Below, in pieces: positions 38,476 through 47,903 of a DNA stretch of 55,598 bases. The notes below the pieces were generated by a model that made no database searches, was not told the DNA's origin, and worked only from the letters and a program-made list of their open reading frames with translations. The position numbers and the translations under genes are program-made. This DNA comes from an uncultured Gammaproteobacteria bacterium (GTDB lineage: Bacteria > Pseudomonadota > Gammaproteobacteria > Pseudomonadales > Pseudohongiellaceae): the NCBI GenBank assembly GCA_903853385.1, contig CAINTJ010000072.1, forward strand, positions 1 to 55,598, given 5' to 3'. How positions within the stretch are numbered: the stretch's first letter is position 1; each line of letters starts with the position of its first letter.

Positions 38476-38498
38476 TTCGGGGGGTCCTGGCGGGAAAC

Positions 38499-38528
38499 TT
38501 GGGATGTATTGGGCTCCTAGAGTACAAT
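38499..38528 (+). promoter_or_regulatory. Candidate sigma70 promoter of the cytochrome c4 gene
   Basis: TTGGGA (38499-38504) and TACAAT (38523-38528) are 18 bases apart in the gap divergent from engB. This would place the transcript start near 38535, about 40 bases before the preferred GTG start. Confidence 0.45.
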
Positions 38529-38574
38529 GCGCCCGCCCAAAAGTACCCGTATTCCTCGCAAAGGCGCAATTATC

Positions 38575-39195
38575 GTGACTATACAGAATTTGGTGAAAAG
38601 CGTTCTATCTGCAGCTCTCCTCACAGCCCTGTCTTCGGGGGTGCTGGCCGAGGGCTCTGTTCAGGCCGGTCAGGCAAAAGCCGCGGCCTGTGCTGCCTGT
38701 CATGGCCCTACCGGCAATGACAGCGTGCTGCCGAATGTGCCCAAGCTGGGCGGTCAGGGCGAGCGCTACCTTGTCAAACAATTGCATGAAATCAAGGCCG
38801 ATATCCGTAAAGTGCCTTTGATGGCGCCGTTTGTGGCCGCGTTGAGCGAGAAGGACATGCTGGATTTGGCTGCCTATTTTGCCAGCCTGGAAGCCCCGCG
38901 CGGCGCCGTGGAAAAAGCCAAGCTCGAACTCGGCCGCAAACTCTACAGTGCCGGTGATGCGAAGCTGGGCGTGGCCGCTTGTCTGGCCTGTCATGCACCT
39001 GATGGCAAGGGCATCGCCTCTGCCGGCTTCCCGGCCCTCAGCGGCCAGGACACCCCCTATGTCGAGTTGCAGCTGAAATCATTCCGCTCCGGCGATCGCA
39101 ACAACGATCAGTCCAATGTCATGCGCATGGTCTCCGCCCGCCTCAATGACAAGGAAATTGCGGCACTGGCGTCCTACGTGGCGGGTTTGCACTAA
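38575..39195 (+). CDS. Dihaem cytochrome c4
   Basis: Cytochrome c4 is a periplasmic dihaem electron carrier that can feed terminal oxidases. The 206-residue product from GTG 38575 has a signal peptide (LVKSVLSAALLTALSSGVLA), then two homologous domains each with one haem site: CAACH and CLACH. Both have downstream Met-containing segments (PLMAPFVAALSEKDM; NVMRMVSARLNDKEI) as axial ligands. An ATG at 38527 would put 16 extra residues before the signal peptide and is less likely. It pairs with dsbA as in Pseudomonas. Confidence 0.93.
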   Translation: MTIQNLVKSVLSAALLTALSSGVLAEGSVQAGQAKAAACAACHGPTGNDSVLPNVPKLGGQGERYLVKQLHEIKADIRKVPLMAPFVAALSEKDMLDLAAYFASLEAPRGAVEKAKLELGRKLYSAGDAKLGVAACLACHAPDGKGIASAGFPALSGQDTPYVELQLKSFRSGDRNNDQSNVMRMVSARLNDKEIAALASYVAGLH

Positions 39196-39288
39196 GCTTC
39201 CAAGGTGTTGTGGCATACTCGCAGGCCTGTAACTTTTTGCCGGTAGTTGCGGTATCTATCGTTACCTTGTCATTTATTGGGAGAAACC

Positions 39289-39933
39289 ATGAAACACTTC
39301 ATCAAACCCCTGATGTCACTGGCCCTGCTGCTGGTGGCCGGCATTGCTCTGGCACAACCAGCGCTTTATGTGGCGGGGACCCACTACGAAGTTCTGGCCA
39401 AACCGGTTCGTACTGCTGATCCCAACAAAGTCGAAGTGATGGAAGTGTTCTGGTATGGCTGTCCGCACTGCTACGAATTCGAGCCTTTGCTGGCAAGCTG
39501 GATAGAGAAGTTGCCCTCTGATGTAGCCTTTGTCCGCAGCCATGCGGTGTGGGATGCAACCACCAAATTCCACTCCCAGATCCTGGCCACTGAACAAGCC
39601 CTGGGCTCCTTCGATAAGACCCACCAGGCGGCCTTTGATGCCATTCACAAACAGCATAACCGCTTGCTGGACCAGGCCGCCGTGCGGGACCTGTTTGCCA
39701 GCAAAGGCATCAGCGCGGCCGATTTCGACAAGGCCTGGACCTCGTTTGCGGTGGCCAACAGTGTGAAGCAATATGAAGCCCGCATGAAGGACTATGGCGT
39801 CGATTCGGTTCCTACCATGCTCGTCAATGGCAAATACAAAATACTCACAGGTGAGGCCGTCCCCTCACACGCGGCCATGCTGAAGGTCATCGATTTCCTG
39901 GTAGCCAAGGAACGCGCCAGCGCCAAGCACTAA
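39289..39933 (+). CDS. dsbA: Thiol:disulfide interchange protein DsbA
   Basis: DsbA introduces disulfide bonds into exported proteins in the periplasm. The 214-residue product from ATG 39289 has a good ribosome binding site (GGGAGAAACC) and a signal peptide (MSLALLLVAGIALA). The thioredoxin fold carries the active site FWYGCPHCYEFEP, the helical insertion and the cis-Pro loop VDSVPTMLVNGKY. Disulfides made by DsbA are needed by many type II secretion substrates, whose export genes follow. A strong terminator lies just downstream. Confidence 0.96.
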   Translation: MKHFIKPLMSLALLLVAGIALAQPALYVAGTHYEVLAKPVRTADPNKVEVMEVFWYGCPHCYEFEPLLASWIEKLPSDVAFVRSHAVWDATTKFHSQILATEQALGSFDKTHQAAFDAIHKQHNRLLDQAAVRDLFASKGISAADFDKAWTSFAVANSVKQYEARMKDYGVDSVPTMLVNGKYKILTGEAVPSHAAMLKVIDFLVAKERASAKH

Positions 39934-39951
39934 GCCCCTGGGACCCTCGCC

Positions 39952-39986
39952 AAACGCCCATCGCCTCCGCTTTGGGCGTTTTTTAT
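39952..39986 (+). terminator. Intrinsic terminator after dsbA
   Basis: AAACGCCCA (39952-39960) and TGGGCGTTT (39973-39981) form a perfect 9-bp stem with a 12-base loop. The T-rich TTTATT follows, a classic rho-independent terminator that separates dsbA from the secretion operon. Confidence 0.88.
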
Positions 39987-40129
39987 TGCCAGACTTTGCG
40001 CAAAATCGCAGATAATCCATTAAATTCCGCTGGTTACGAACGCTTTATAAAATTAGACTTAGCGTTTGCTTGCTCCATGCAGGCTTGGTTGTATCGCCTA
40101 CTCGACAAGGATTGCTTACGGCCCATCCG

Positions 40130-41443
40130 ATGAAGGCATTACGCGCGACATTGAGCAAGTATTCACTGGCGGAATTGATTTCGGCTGGTCGCTTGTTGCT
40201 GGCTGATTCCGTTCATCAGGACGTGCTGGGTTCCATCACCTGTTCGCTGGTGCTGCAGGATGATGTACTGATCAATACCGTCAATGGTGAATTCCGGCCG
40301 CTCACTATTGAGCCGGGCCAGAGGCGGGAAGTTGCCATCGCGCAAGCCGCCCGTCTATTGGTGGGACTTCGCGCACAGTCGCACGGAATTTTGCTGCTGT
40401 TGCCGCCAAGTGATTTCATCAGCTCGCGTTACCAGCTTTCACTCAAGGGCGAGAGCATGGTGCGTTCGGCGATTGCGCTGCAGGCACACACGCTGATCCC
40501 CGGCTATGATGAAGAGCTGTTGCTCGGCATCAATGCCCAAAGTTCTGAAGGCGTTGCCCTGTGGTTGCCGGCGCGTACAGCCGAAGCCTTGTTTGTGGCG
40601 TTCCAGGCCGAACAACTTTTCCTGGCGGCGTTGATGCCGCGCACTCTCGCATTGCCAACGGCCGAGCAACTGCAGCAGGATTTGATTCTGCAGGATGAAG
40701 ACGCCAGCCATCTTGCCCAGATGGAATTTCGCGCAGGTGTGGTGCGCTGCCAACTGGTCATTACCCAGCAGGACCTGGAGCAGCCGGCCTTCGCCGAGCA
40801 ATGGCAAAACGAAACCGCCAAGGCAGCACCTGCGCTGCACATCCGTTGCGGCAACCGTGAATTCTGGAACAGCAAACGCAGCCTCATCCTAGCCCGGGAG
40901 AACTACTGCTTCTTCCCCAAAGGTGCCGAACAGTTCGGCAAACAAAAGCTGCTGCAAAAACAAAAACGTCTGGGCACCATCGCGGCCGGAGTATTGGTGG
41001 TGCTGTTGTGTCTGCCATTTGTTGGCAATCTGATCCAGAGCCTATGGCTGCAATCACAAGTGAACCAGCTGCGCGAAGCATCGGCCGATGCGCGGCGCAG
41101 CCAGGCTGCTGTCTATGCGATGGAGGATGAATGGGGCGCAGTTGCCGGCTATCCGCGCCAGAACGTCGCCAAGGTGCTGCTCACGCTCAACCAGTCCATC
41201 CACAGCTCGCTCACCACGTTTGCGCTAAACAAGGGCGTGGTGGATCTGAGTGGTTTTGCGCAGGACCCGGCGTTGCTGGTCGAGCAACTGGCAGAGCGGG
41301 AAGAGTTTCATGAGGTCGGCCAGAGCCGCAGCAGTTCCGGTGCCGATGGCGGCACGCGCGGTGATCGTTTTGGTATCCGGCTCAATCTAAGCGGCGTCGA
41401 TTTCAAGAAATATGAAGCCCTTTACCCGGCGGTAAAACAGTGA
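40130..41443 (+). CDS. gspL: Type II secretion system protein GspL
   Basis: GspL is a bitopic inner-membrane protein linking the ATPase GspE to the secretion platform. The 437-residue product has a cytoplasmic region with weak similarity to the actin-like GspL/PilM fold (about 1-280), one membrane helix (TIAAGVLVVLLCLPFVGNLI, about 300) and a periplasmic PilN-like domain with a short helical segment (VNQLREASADARRSQ). The start is uncertain: ATG 40130 or an upstream TTG at 40070 that adds 20 residues. It opens the operon after a 196-base gap from dsbA; TTATAAAAT near 40045 could be a -10. Confidence 0.82.
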   Translation: MKALRATLSKYSLAELISAGRLLLADSVHQDVLGSITCSLVLQDDVLINTVNGEFRPLTIEPGQRREVAIAQAARLLVGLRAQSHGILLLLPPSDFISSRYQLSLKGESMVRSAIALQAHTLIPGYDEELLLGINAQSSEGVALWLPARTAEALFVAFQAEQLFLAALMPRTLALPTAEQLQQDLILQDEDASHLAQMEFRAGVVRCQLVITQQDLEQPAFAEQWQNETAKAAPALHIRCGNREFWNSKRSLILARENYCFFPKGAEQFGKQKLLQKQKRLGTIAAGVLVVLLCLPFVGNLIQSLWLQSQVNQLREASADARRSQAAVYAMEDEWGAVAGYPRQNVAKVLLTLNQSIHSSLTTFALNKGVVDLSGFAQDPALLVEQLAEREEFHEVGQSRSSSGADGGTRGDRFGIRLNLSGVDFKKYEALYPAVKQ

Positions 41444-41456
41444 GCGCGCCTTCACA

Positions 41457-42056
41457 ATGAAACGCAGCGAAAAACAATTGTGGATGATTGCCGCCGCCCT
41501 GTTCCTGCTGGTAGTCCTGGTGCGGGTGTTGCCGATGGCCGTGGATTATTTCCGCACAGGTCGCGCTGAAATTGTCTTGTTGAAAGAGCGCATGGAACGC
41601 TACCGTACCCTGATTGTTAATACCAGCCAATGGCAGCAGCGCGAGCAACTGAAAAAAGCCGAAGTCGCCGACATGCAGACCTGGATCTTTCCGGGCTCCG
41701 ATCCCAGCCTGGTGAGCAGCAGCATCCAGCGCAGCCTGCGCCAGATGATGTCAGACAGCAGTGTCGAATTGCGGGAAGCGGGCGTGGCCCGCTACAGCAT
41801 GGTCGGCAAATGGTTGATGGTGGAACAAGACATGAGCTTTTCTCTTAATCAGCCAGCCGTGTTGCCATTTTTGCAGGCACTGGATGCGTCGCGCCCGCGC
41901 CTGCAGCTTGGCGCGATCAGTATCACCCGCAATCGCAAGCAATTCACCGGCACTCTCACGGTGGTGGGCTTTGCCCGCACCGGCAAGAGCGAGGCCGCCG
42001 CCAACGCGGGGGTTCCAGCAGCGCCAGTTGCTACAGTCATGGGTGTGCAGCGATGA
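41457..42056 (+). CDS. gspM: Type II secretion system protein GspM
   Basis: GspM partners GspL in the inner-membrane platform. The 199-residue product has a short cytoplasmic N-terminus, a membrane helix (WMIAAALFLLVVLVRVLPMA), a helical periplasmic stretch (RAEIVLLKERMERYRTLIV) and a small ferredoxin-like domain as in GspM/PilO proteins. A Gly/Ala/Pro-rich tail ends the protein. The ATGA overlap with gspE indicates coupling. Sequence similarity in this family is low; identity rests mainly on size, topology and position. Confidence 0.8.
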   Translation: MKRSEKQLWMIAAALFLLVVLVRVLPMAVDYFRTGRAEIVLLKERMERYRTLIVNTSQWQQREQLKKAEVADMQTWIFPGSDPSLVSSSIQRSLRQMMSDSSVELREAGVARYSMVGKWLMVEQDMSFSLNQPAVLPFLQALDASRPRLQLGAISITRNRKQFTGTLTVVGFARTGKSEAAANAGVPAAPVATVMGVQR

Positions 42057-43516
42057 CCCAGACACAAATTTCACTTTCCTTGCCGGTATTCAGCCAATTG
42101 CTGGAGCCGGCCGGCATCGCGCCTGCCCTTGATTTCAAAGCGAGCGGCAAGCTGCTGTACAACCAAATGCCTTCGATTGAACTGCGCAGCAAAGTGCGCT
42201 TCATCATTGGGGATGCGGTGGTGTTCCACAGCGGCACTGCCGAAGAAGTGGCAAGACTCACCCGGCATTGGCGCGCCGACCTGTCGCCGCAGATAGCCGA
42301 CGGCGATGAACAGTTCAGCGGCTTCAGTGAAGTCGATGATTTTTCCGACATGGATTCGGAAGCGCCGATCATCCGCCTCGTTAACCATTTGTTCGCACGC
42401 GCACTGGATTTAAATGCCAGCGACATTCACTTTGAACCCAATGAAAATTATCTGGAAGTGCGCTGCCGCGTGGATGGCATCATGACGCGCATTGAGCGCT
42501 TGCCGGTAAAAATCCAGTCGGCAGTGGCTTCGCGGCTGAAACTGATGGCGCGGCTGGACATTGGTGAAAAGCGCCTGCCGCAAGACGGACGCATCGATTA
42601 CAAGATCGGCAGCCGTGATCTTGATATGCGCGTTTCCACGTTGCCGGGCGTGCTGGGCGAATCGATTGTGTTGCGTATTCTGGATCGCCGCGATCTGTCG
42701 ATCGAACTTGCTGCGCTGGGCATGCCTGAAAAAGTTCTCACCAATTATTCACGCGTGATCACACAGCCGCACGGGCTGATCCTGATCACCGGCCCCACCG
42801 GCAGCGGTAAAACCACTACGCTCTATGGCACGCTGGAAAAGATCAACAGCGTGAAGCACAAGATTGTCACGGTGGAAGACCCCGTCGAATACCAACTGGC
42901 TGGTATCACACAGATCCAGGTGAATGCCAACATCGGGCTCAACTTTGCTTCCGGCCTGCGCTCCATCGTGCGGCAGGACCCGGACATCCTGATGATCGGC
43001 GAAATTCGCGACCACGAGACGGCCCAGATTGCGATTGAATCCGCGCTTACCGGCCATCTGGTATTTTCCACTTTGCACACCAATGATGCCGCCGGCGCTG
43101 TGACGCGACTGCAGGACATGGGCGTGGAAAGTTATCTGCTCAGTTCCAGTCTGCTGGCAATCCAGGCCCAGCGTCTGGTACGCCGCGTGTGCGTGCACTG
43201 CAACACCACGTCCCCGATGACTGCAGATGAAGCACAGGTGCTGGAAGTGCAGGCGCAGGATTTTCCGCGCATCGTGCGCGGCAGTGGTTGCGAGCGCTGC
43301 GGCGGCACCGGTTATCGCGGCCGTATCGGCTTGTATGAACTGATGATTATCAGCGATGACATCCGTCACCTGATCACCAGTGGCAGTGATGCCAACGTGA
43401 TTCGCAAACAAGCGCAGGCCGAAGGCATGCAAACGCTGCGTGAAGATGCCCTCGACAAATTGCGGCAAGGCGTGACAACTCCCGAAGAAGTGGTGCGGGT
43501 GACGCGGGCGATATGA
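42053..43516 (+). CDS. gspE: Type II secretion system ATPase GspE
   Basis: GspE is the hexameric cytoplasmic ATPase that drives pseudopilus assembly. The 487-residue product has Walker A GPTGSGKTT (247-255), the Asp box around TVEDPVEYQL, Walker B ILMIGEIRDHETA and a His box (LVFSTLHTNDAAGAVTRL). The metal-binding tetracysteine is CVHC...CERC near residues 384-425. The N-terminal region, which docks on GspL, is about 100 residues. It overlaps both gspM and gspF by 4 bases. Confidence 0.96.
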   Translation: MTQTQISLSLPVFSQLLEPAGIAPALDFKASGKLLYNQMPSIELRSKVRFIIGDAVVFHSGTAEEVARLTRHWRADLSPQIADGDEQFSGFSEVDDFSDMDSEAPIIRLVNHLFARALDLNASDIHFEPNENYLEVRCRVDGIMTRIERLPVKIQSAVASRLKLMARLDIGEKRLPQDGRIDYKIGSRDLDMRVSTLPGVLGESIVLRILDRRDLSIELAALGMPEKVLTNYSRVITQPHGLILITGPTGSGKTTTLYGTLEKINSVKHKIVTVEDPVEYQLAGITQIQVNANIGLNFASGLRSIVRQDPDILMIGEIRDHETAQIAIESALTGHLVFSTLHTNDAAGAVTRLQDMGVESYLLSSSLLAIQAQRLVRRVCVHCNTTSPMTADEAQVLEVQAQDFPRIVRGSGCERCGGTGYRGRIGLYELMIISDDIRHLITSGSDANVIRKQAQAEGMQTLREDALDKLRQGVTTPEEVVRVTRAI

Positions 43517-44718
43517 CCATCAACAACTACCAATATCAGGCCTGTGATGCCAGCGGCACGCTGAGCACCGGACTACTCAGTGCTGATTCGGAACGCGAAG
43601 CCATTGCCCAGTTGCAGGCCCGCAAACTGGTGCCGGTGCGTCTCAAACTGGCCGGCTCCCGCATTCAGGTCAGCAGCACTACCCGCATCAAGAATTCCGA
43701 CCTGGTCGAGTTCACCAACGGGCTCTACACGCTGGTGGATGCCCGCGTGCCGATCGACAAGGCGCTCTCGCTGCTGGAAGGCATCACCGAAAAAGACCAC
43801 ATGAAGCGGCTGGTGGCCGCACTGCGCCGCGATGTAAAAGAGGGCAAGAGTCTGGCCGATGCGATGGAATTGCGCCCGGAAGTATTTTCACGGTTGTATG
43901 TCAACATTGTGCGTGCCGGTGAAACCGGCGGCATTCTTGATCAGCTGTTGCAGGATCTGGCCGGTTTTCTGGAAACTGCAGAAGAAACCCGTAAACAGGT
44001 GATCTCGGCGATGACCTATCCGCTGATCCTGTTGTTCACCGGTGTGCTTTCTGTCACGCTGCTGCTGGTGTTCGTGGTGCCGCAATTTACCGCGATGTTT
44101 GAAAACGTCGGCGTGGCCATTCCGCCGCAGGCGCAACTCTTGCTCAATATCAGCTCCGGCATAAAACACTATGGCTGGTTGCTGGTGCCGCTGATCGCAG
44201 CGCTCGGGTATGGCTGGCGCTGGATCAGCCAGGATGTCGAGCGCCGCCGGGCCAAGGACAAGTGGATGCTGACACTACCCATTGCCGGTTCTGTTTTGCT
44301 TTATCGCGATGTGGCAATTTTTACCCGCACACTGGGCGCGTTGTTGGGTGCTGGCATTCCGCTTATACGCGGCCTGCGTGTGGCCCGCGAAGTCATCACC
44401 AATACCGAACTTGTACATCATCTGGTGCAGGTGGAAGAAGACGTGCGAGGCGGCGCCGGCCTGGGGGTGGCACTGGCCAAATCCCGGCAGTTTCCGGTGT
44501 TGTTGCATCAACTGGTGACAGTGGGTGAAGAAACCGGACGCACCAGCAGTATTCTGAAAAAACTGGCGCAAACCTTTGATACTTATGTTCGTGATGAAGT
44601 GAACCGCCTGGTCAGTGCGCTGCAACCGGCGCTGATCCTGCTGATGGGCATAGCAGTAGGCGGTATCATCATCATCATGTTGTCAGCGGTGTTCAGCATG
44701 AACACGCTGGATTTCTGA
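43513..44718 (+). CDS. gspF: Type II secretion system inner-membrane protein GspF
   Basis: GspF is the polytopic platform protein at the base of the pseudopilus. The 401-residue product has the T2SF domain twice, each with the motif type seen in EFTNGLYTLVDARVPIDKAL and IFTRTLGALLGAGIPLIRGL. Three membrane helices are visible (about 170-195, 220-240 and 370-395). The N-terminus (YQYQACDASGTLSTG) is typical. ATGA overlap with gspE; 12 bases to gspD. Confidence 0.96.
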   Translation: MTINNYQYQACDASGTLSTGLLSADSEREAIAQLQARKLVPVRLKLAGSRIQVSSTTRIKNSDLVEFTNGLYTLVDARVPIDKALSLLEGITEKDHMKRLVAALRRDVKEGKSLADAMELRPEVFSRLYVNIVRAGETGGILDQLLQDLAGFLETAEETRKQVISAMTYPLILLFTGVLSVTLLLVFVVPQFTAMFENVGVAIPPQAQLLLNISSGIKHYGWLLVPLIAALGYGWRWISQDVERRRAKDKWMLTLPIAGSVLLYRDVAIFTRTLGALLGAGIPLIRGLRVAREVITNTELVHHLVQVEEDVRGGAGLGVALAKSRQFPVLLHQLVTVGEETGRTSSILKKLAQTFDTYVRDEVNRLVSALQPALILLMGIAVGGIIIIMLSAVFSMNTLDF

Positions 44719-44730
44719 CGGAGCAAAACT

Positions 44731-46881
44731 GTGACTGACCTGGTCCAACGTTTCCCCGCACATCGACACTTCCTGTTGAAGGCCCCGGCGTTGATGGCGT
44801 CCCTGTTGCTGGTGACTTCCTGTTCGACGCAGTTTTCACATGAACCGGCGACGACGCCAGCGACCGCTGCCAAACCGGCAGCCACCGCTGCAGCGCCAGC
44901 AGCACAGCCGGCAGCCGGCGGCAACGAACGCAATGACAACGGCATCAGTCGCAAAGGCCGTCTGTTACAGCTGGGGCACTTTGCCGAAGAAGGTCCCAAG
45001 GGACCGCCGCCGCAGAATAATATTGTCGCGCTCAATTATGAGCAGGAAGATTTGCGCACCGTGATCGAGCAGCTCGGCGATGCGCTGGGCATCAACATGG
45101 TGATAGATCCCACCATCGACTACAAAGTCAGCTTGCGCACCTCTGCCAATAATCCACTGCGGTATCAGGATGTCTGGCCGCTGCTGAGGTTGTTGGCACG
45201 TAATGCCGGCGTCACCATTGAGCAGGCGGGCTCTGTCTGGAAGTTCAGCCGCAATGCTTCCAACATTCCGGTGGAAATCGTGCAGCCGGGCACGCTGAAG
45301 CAGGCTACGGCATCGGAAGTGCTGCAAGTCACTCCGCTAACTTATATTTCCAATGAAGCCATCGAGCCGATTATTGCGCCACTGCTGCAGCCGGCGGGTT
45401 CAATCATTCACATGGGTGCCGCCAATCTGATCGGCATCATGGGCACGCCCGAACAGCTGGCGCGCATCAACGCGCTGATCGCCGTGATTGATGATGATCC
45501 ATTCCAGAACCAGGGCATCCAGTTGTACCAGCTGCAAAATTCGCCGGCTGCGAAAGTGGCGGAAGAGCTGACCAATGTGCTGAAGCTGATCGAAGGCGCG
45601 CAAAGTTCCTATCAAGTGCTTGGCCTCGACCGCATCAATTCCGTGCTGGTGATCGCACCCGCCAATCGCGGCTTTGACGAAGTCAATCGCTGGGTCAATA
45701 TTCTGGATGCGCAGAGCCAGGAGCAGGTGGAACAGCTGTTTGTCTACAAGGTGAAAAACCTTGATTCGAAAAAAATGGCAGAAACCCTCAACACCGTGTT
45801 TGGCACCAAGAAAGATCAAACCACCACGGAAAAGCGCGCACAGCCGCGTGATTTGATCCGGCAAGCACAGCAGTTGCTGCCCAATCAGCCGCAGCCAAAC
45901 CAGCCGGCCCTGCCCGTGCAGGCAACTGAAACCGCCGCGGGGGATGAAAGCGTCACCTCTGCCAACATCTCGGCCACGCTGGTCGCCGATGAAAATACCA
46001 ACAGCATCCTGGTGCGCGCGACCCCGCGCGAATACCGGCAATTGCTGCTGACCATCAATTCGCTCGACTCCGTGCCGCTGCAGGTGTTGATCAATGCAGT
46101 GATTGGCCAGGTCACACTGACCGACAGCAACCAGTTCGGTATCGACTGGACCCGGGTATCGAGTAATGCCGCTCGTACTACGAGTGCAACAATATTGCCG
46201 TTACAGGCAGCAGCAACCGCCGGCGCAGTTGCGCCCCGCACCGGGCTGGTCCTGACCCGCACGTTCATGGATGGAGCCGCCGTGATAAATGCGACTCTCA
46301 ATGCCATTGCCGAAGACAATGTAGTACGACTGCTGGCGCGGCCCACGCTGCTGGCAGCCAATAAACAGGAAGGCAATATCAAGGTTGGCCAGTCAGTGCC
46401 GGTTAACAATGGCTCTACGCAATCAGCCACCGGACTGCTGACGAGCAATGTCACCTACAAGGATGTTGGCGTTGAGTTGAAACTCACGCCGCAAATCAAT
46501 GATGACGGCTATATCAATCTTAAAATTGAGCAAACCCTTTCCTCGGTGCAGGACGGCGGTGCAGGTGTGGCGGGCAACCCTACCTTTTCCAATCAGGTAA
46601 TCAAAACCACAGTAGTAGTGTCAGACCAGTCCACCATCACCTTGGGGGGCTTGATCCAGGAAGATAAATCCGACCAGAAAGGCGGTGTGCCCTTGCTGAT
46701 GAACATTCCGGTTATCGGCCGCGCTTTTGCCTATAACCAATTGAAAAACTCGCGCAAGGAATTGTTCGTGATCTTGCGACCGCAGATAGTCTATGGCGAT
46801 CAGCGTGATTCGGCCACGATGAAGGCGATGCGTGAGAAGTTTGCGGAAGTCACCAAAATGCTGCAAGAAGTGGGATTGTAA
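44731..46881 (+). CDS. gspD: Type II secretion system secretin GspD (predicted lipoprotein)
   Basis: GspD forms the outer-membrane secretin channel. The 716-residue product starts at GTG 44731 behind GGAG. The signal region ends in a lipobox (LLLVTSCSTQ), so the N-terminal Cys is probably lipidated, as described for Xanthomonas XpsD. An Ala/Pro/Thr-rich linker follows, then the N0 domain (VALNYEQEDLRTVIEQLGDA), N1-N3 domains with a Gln/Pro-rich insert (about residues 375-405), and the secretin core (VPLQVLINAVIGQVTLTD...VGVELKLTPQIN). It ends FVILRPQIV. Confidence 0.95.
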   Translation: MTDLVQRFPAHRHFLLKAPALMASLLLVTSCSTQFSHEPATTPATAAKPAATAAAPAAQPAAGGNERNDNGISRKGRLLQLGHFAEEGPKGPPPQNNIVALNYEQEDLRTVIEQLGDALGINMVIDPTIDYKVSLRTSANNPLRYQDVWPLLRLLARNAGVTIEQAGSVWKFSRNASNIPVEIVQPGTLKQATASEVLQVTPLTYISNEAIEPIIAPLLQPAGSIIHMGAANLIGIMGTPEQLARINALIAVIDDDPFQNQGIQLYQLQNSPAAKVAEELTNVLKLIEGAQSSYQVLGLDRINSVLVIAPANRGFDEVNRWVNILDAQSQEQVEQLFVYKVKNLDSKKMAETLNTVFGTKKDQTTTEKRAQPRDLIRQAQQLLPNQPQPNQPALPVQATETAAGDESVTSANISATLVADENTNSILVRATPREYRQLLLTINSLDSVPLQVLINAVIGQVTLTDSNQFGIDWTRVSSNAARTTSATILPLQAAATAGAVAPRTGLVLTRTFMDGAAVINATLNAIAEDNVVRLLARPTLLAANKQEGNIKVGQSVPVNNGSTQSATGLLTSNVTYKDVGVELKLTPQINDDGYINLKIEQTLSSVQDGGAGVAGNPTFSNQVIKTTVVVSDQSTITLGGLIQEDKSDQKGGVPLLMNIPVIGRAFAYNQLKNSRKELFVILRPQIVYGDQRDSATMKAMREKFAEVTKMLQEVGL

Positions 46882-46960
46882 GACGCACAGTGTTGTGGGT
46901 TGCAGTGCTGCCACCTGGCAGTGCCTTGAAATCCTTAAGAGCCAGAAGATGGAACCGAAT

Positions 46961-47359
46961 ATGAAACAGAGAAAAACGCACAAGGGTTTTACGCTGATCG
47001 AGTTGCTGGTGGTGCTGGCGATTCTCGGCATGCTGGCCGCGCTGGTGGGCCCGGCCATTTTCAACAATCTCACCAAGGGCCAGAAAGCCACGGCCGCATC
47101 GCAGATCAGCAATCTGGCATCGGCGCTGGACTCCTATCGCCTTGATGTGGGCCGTTATCCGGAAGCTCTGGCCGGACTCACCAAGAACGATACCGGCCGC
47201 GATGCCTGGGCGGGCCCGTATCTGCGCGGTGAACTGCCCAAGGATCCCTGGGGCCACGACTACTATTACAAACCCGGCGACAAGGATTTCGTGCTGATGT
47301 CCTACGGCAAGGACGGCACTCCCGGGGGCGATGGCGATGCTGCGGATATTGGTCGCTGA
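46961..47359 (+). CDS. gspG: Major pseudopilin GspG
   Basis: GspG is the major subunit of the secretion pseudopilus. The 132-residue product has a prepilin peptidase site (KG|FTLIELLVVLAILGMLAALV) with Glu at position 5 of the mature protein, and the C-terminal region LPKDPWGHDYYYKPGDKDFVLMSYGKDG, which carries the calcium site of GspG proteins. ATG 46961 is chosen because it directly precedes the KQRKTHKG leader; ATG 46949 would add four residues. The prepilin peptidase gene is not in the window. Confidence 0.95.
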   Translation: MKQRKTHKGFTLIELLVVLAILGMLAALVGPAIFNNLTKGQKATAASQISNLASALDSYRLDVGRYPEALAGLTKNDTGRDAWAGPYLRGELPKDPWGHDYYYKPGDKDFVLMSYGKDGTPGGDGDAADIGR

Positions 47360-47396
47360 CCGGCACTCACCGGAGCAAGCCCGCTCTGCAGGCATC

Positions 47397-47903
47397 ATGC
47401 GACAGCAGGGCTTTACGTTGCTGGAACTGATGGTGGTACTCGCCATTATTCTCATAGCAGCGGGCCTGATCATTCCCAATCTGGCCTCGCTGGATAGCAA
47501 AAATTTTGATGCTGAAGTGCGGCAAGCCGTCGCCATACTCAAATATGCGCGCCGCATCGCGATAGTTGAAGGCGCCGCCGTCACCACCAGCTTTACGGCG
47601 CTGGATCCCAAGCAAGCCGATTTTGCCCTCAAGCGCGAGCAACTCATGGCCAAGCGCCAGGCCACTGACTGGATCAGTGACAAGTTGAGTTTGCAATTCC
47701 GCACAGAAACCAACCAGCCGGAAGCAAAAAAAGAGTCGGTGGAATTCACATTTTTCCCGCAGGGTGGCAGCACGGGCGGCGTATTGATATTCAGCCTCGA
47801 CACGCTGAATGCCCAGATCCGTGTCGATCCGATCACTGGCCGTATTTCTGCCGCTTATCATGGCGACACCCTTGATGAGGAAAAACTGGATGCGGCGTTC
47901 TAG
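47397..47903 (+). CDS. gspH: Minor pseudopilin GspH
   Basis: GspH is a minor pseudopilin near the pseudopilus tip. The 168-residue product has MRQQG|FTLLELMVVLAIIL with Glu5 and a helix running into LASLDSKNFDAEVRQAVAIL, followed by a beta domain. ATG 47397 is set by the short prepilin leader. Its end overlaps gspI by 14 bases. Confidence 0.9.
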   Translation: MRQQGFTLLELMVVLAIILIAAGLIIPNLASLDSKNFDAEVRQAVAILKYARRIAIVEGAAVTTSFTALDPKQADFALKREQLMAKRQATDWISDKLSLQFRTETNQPEAKKESVEFTFFPQGGSTGGVLIFSLDTLNAQIRVDPITGRISAAYHGDTLDEEKLDAAF

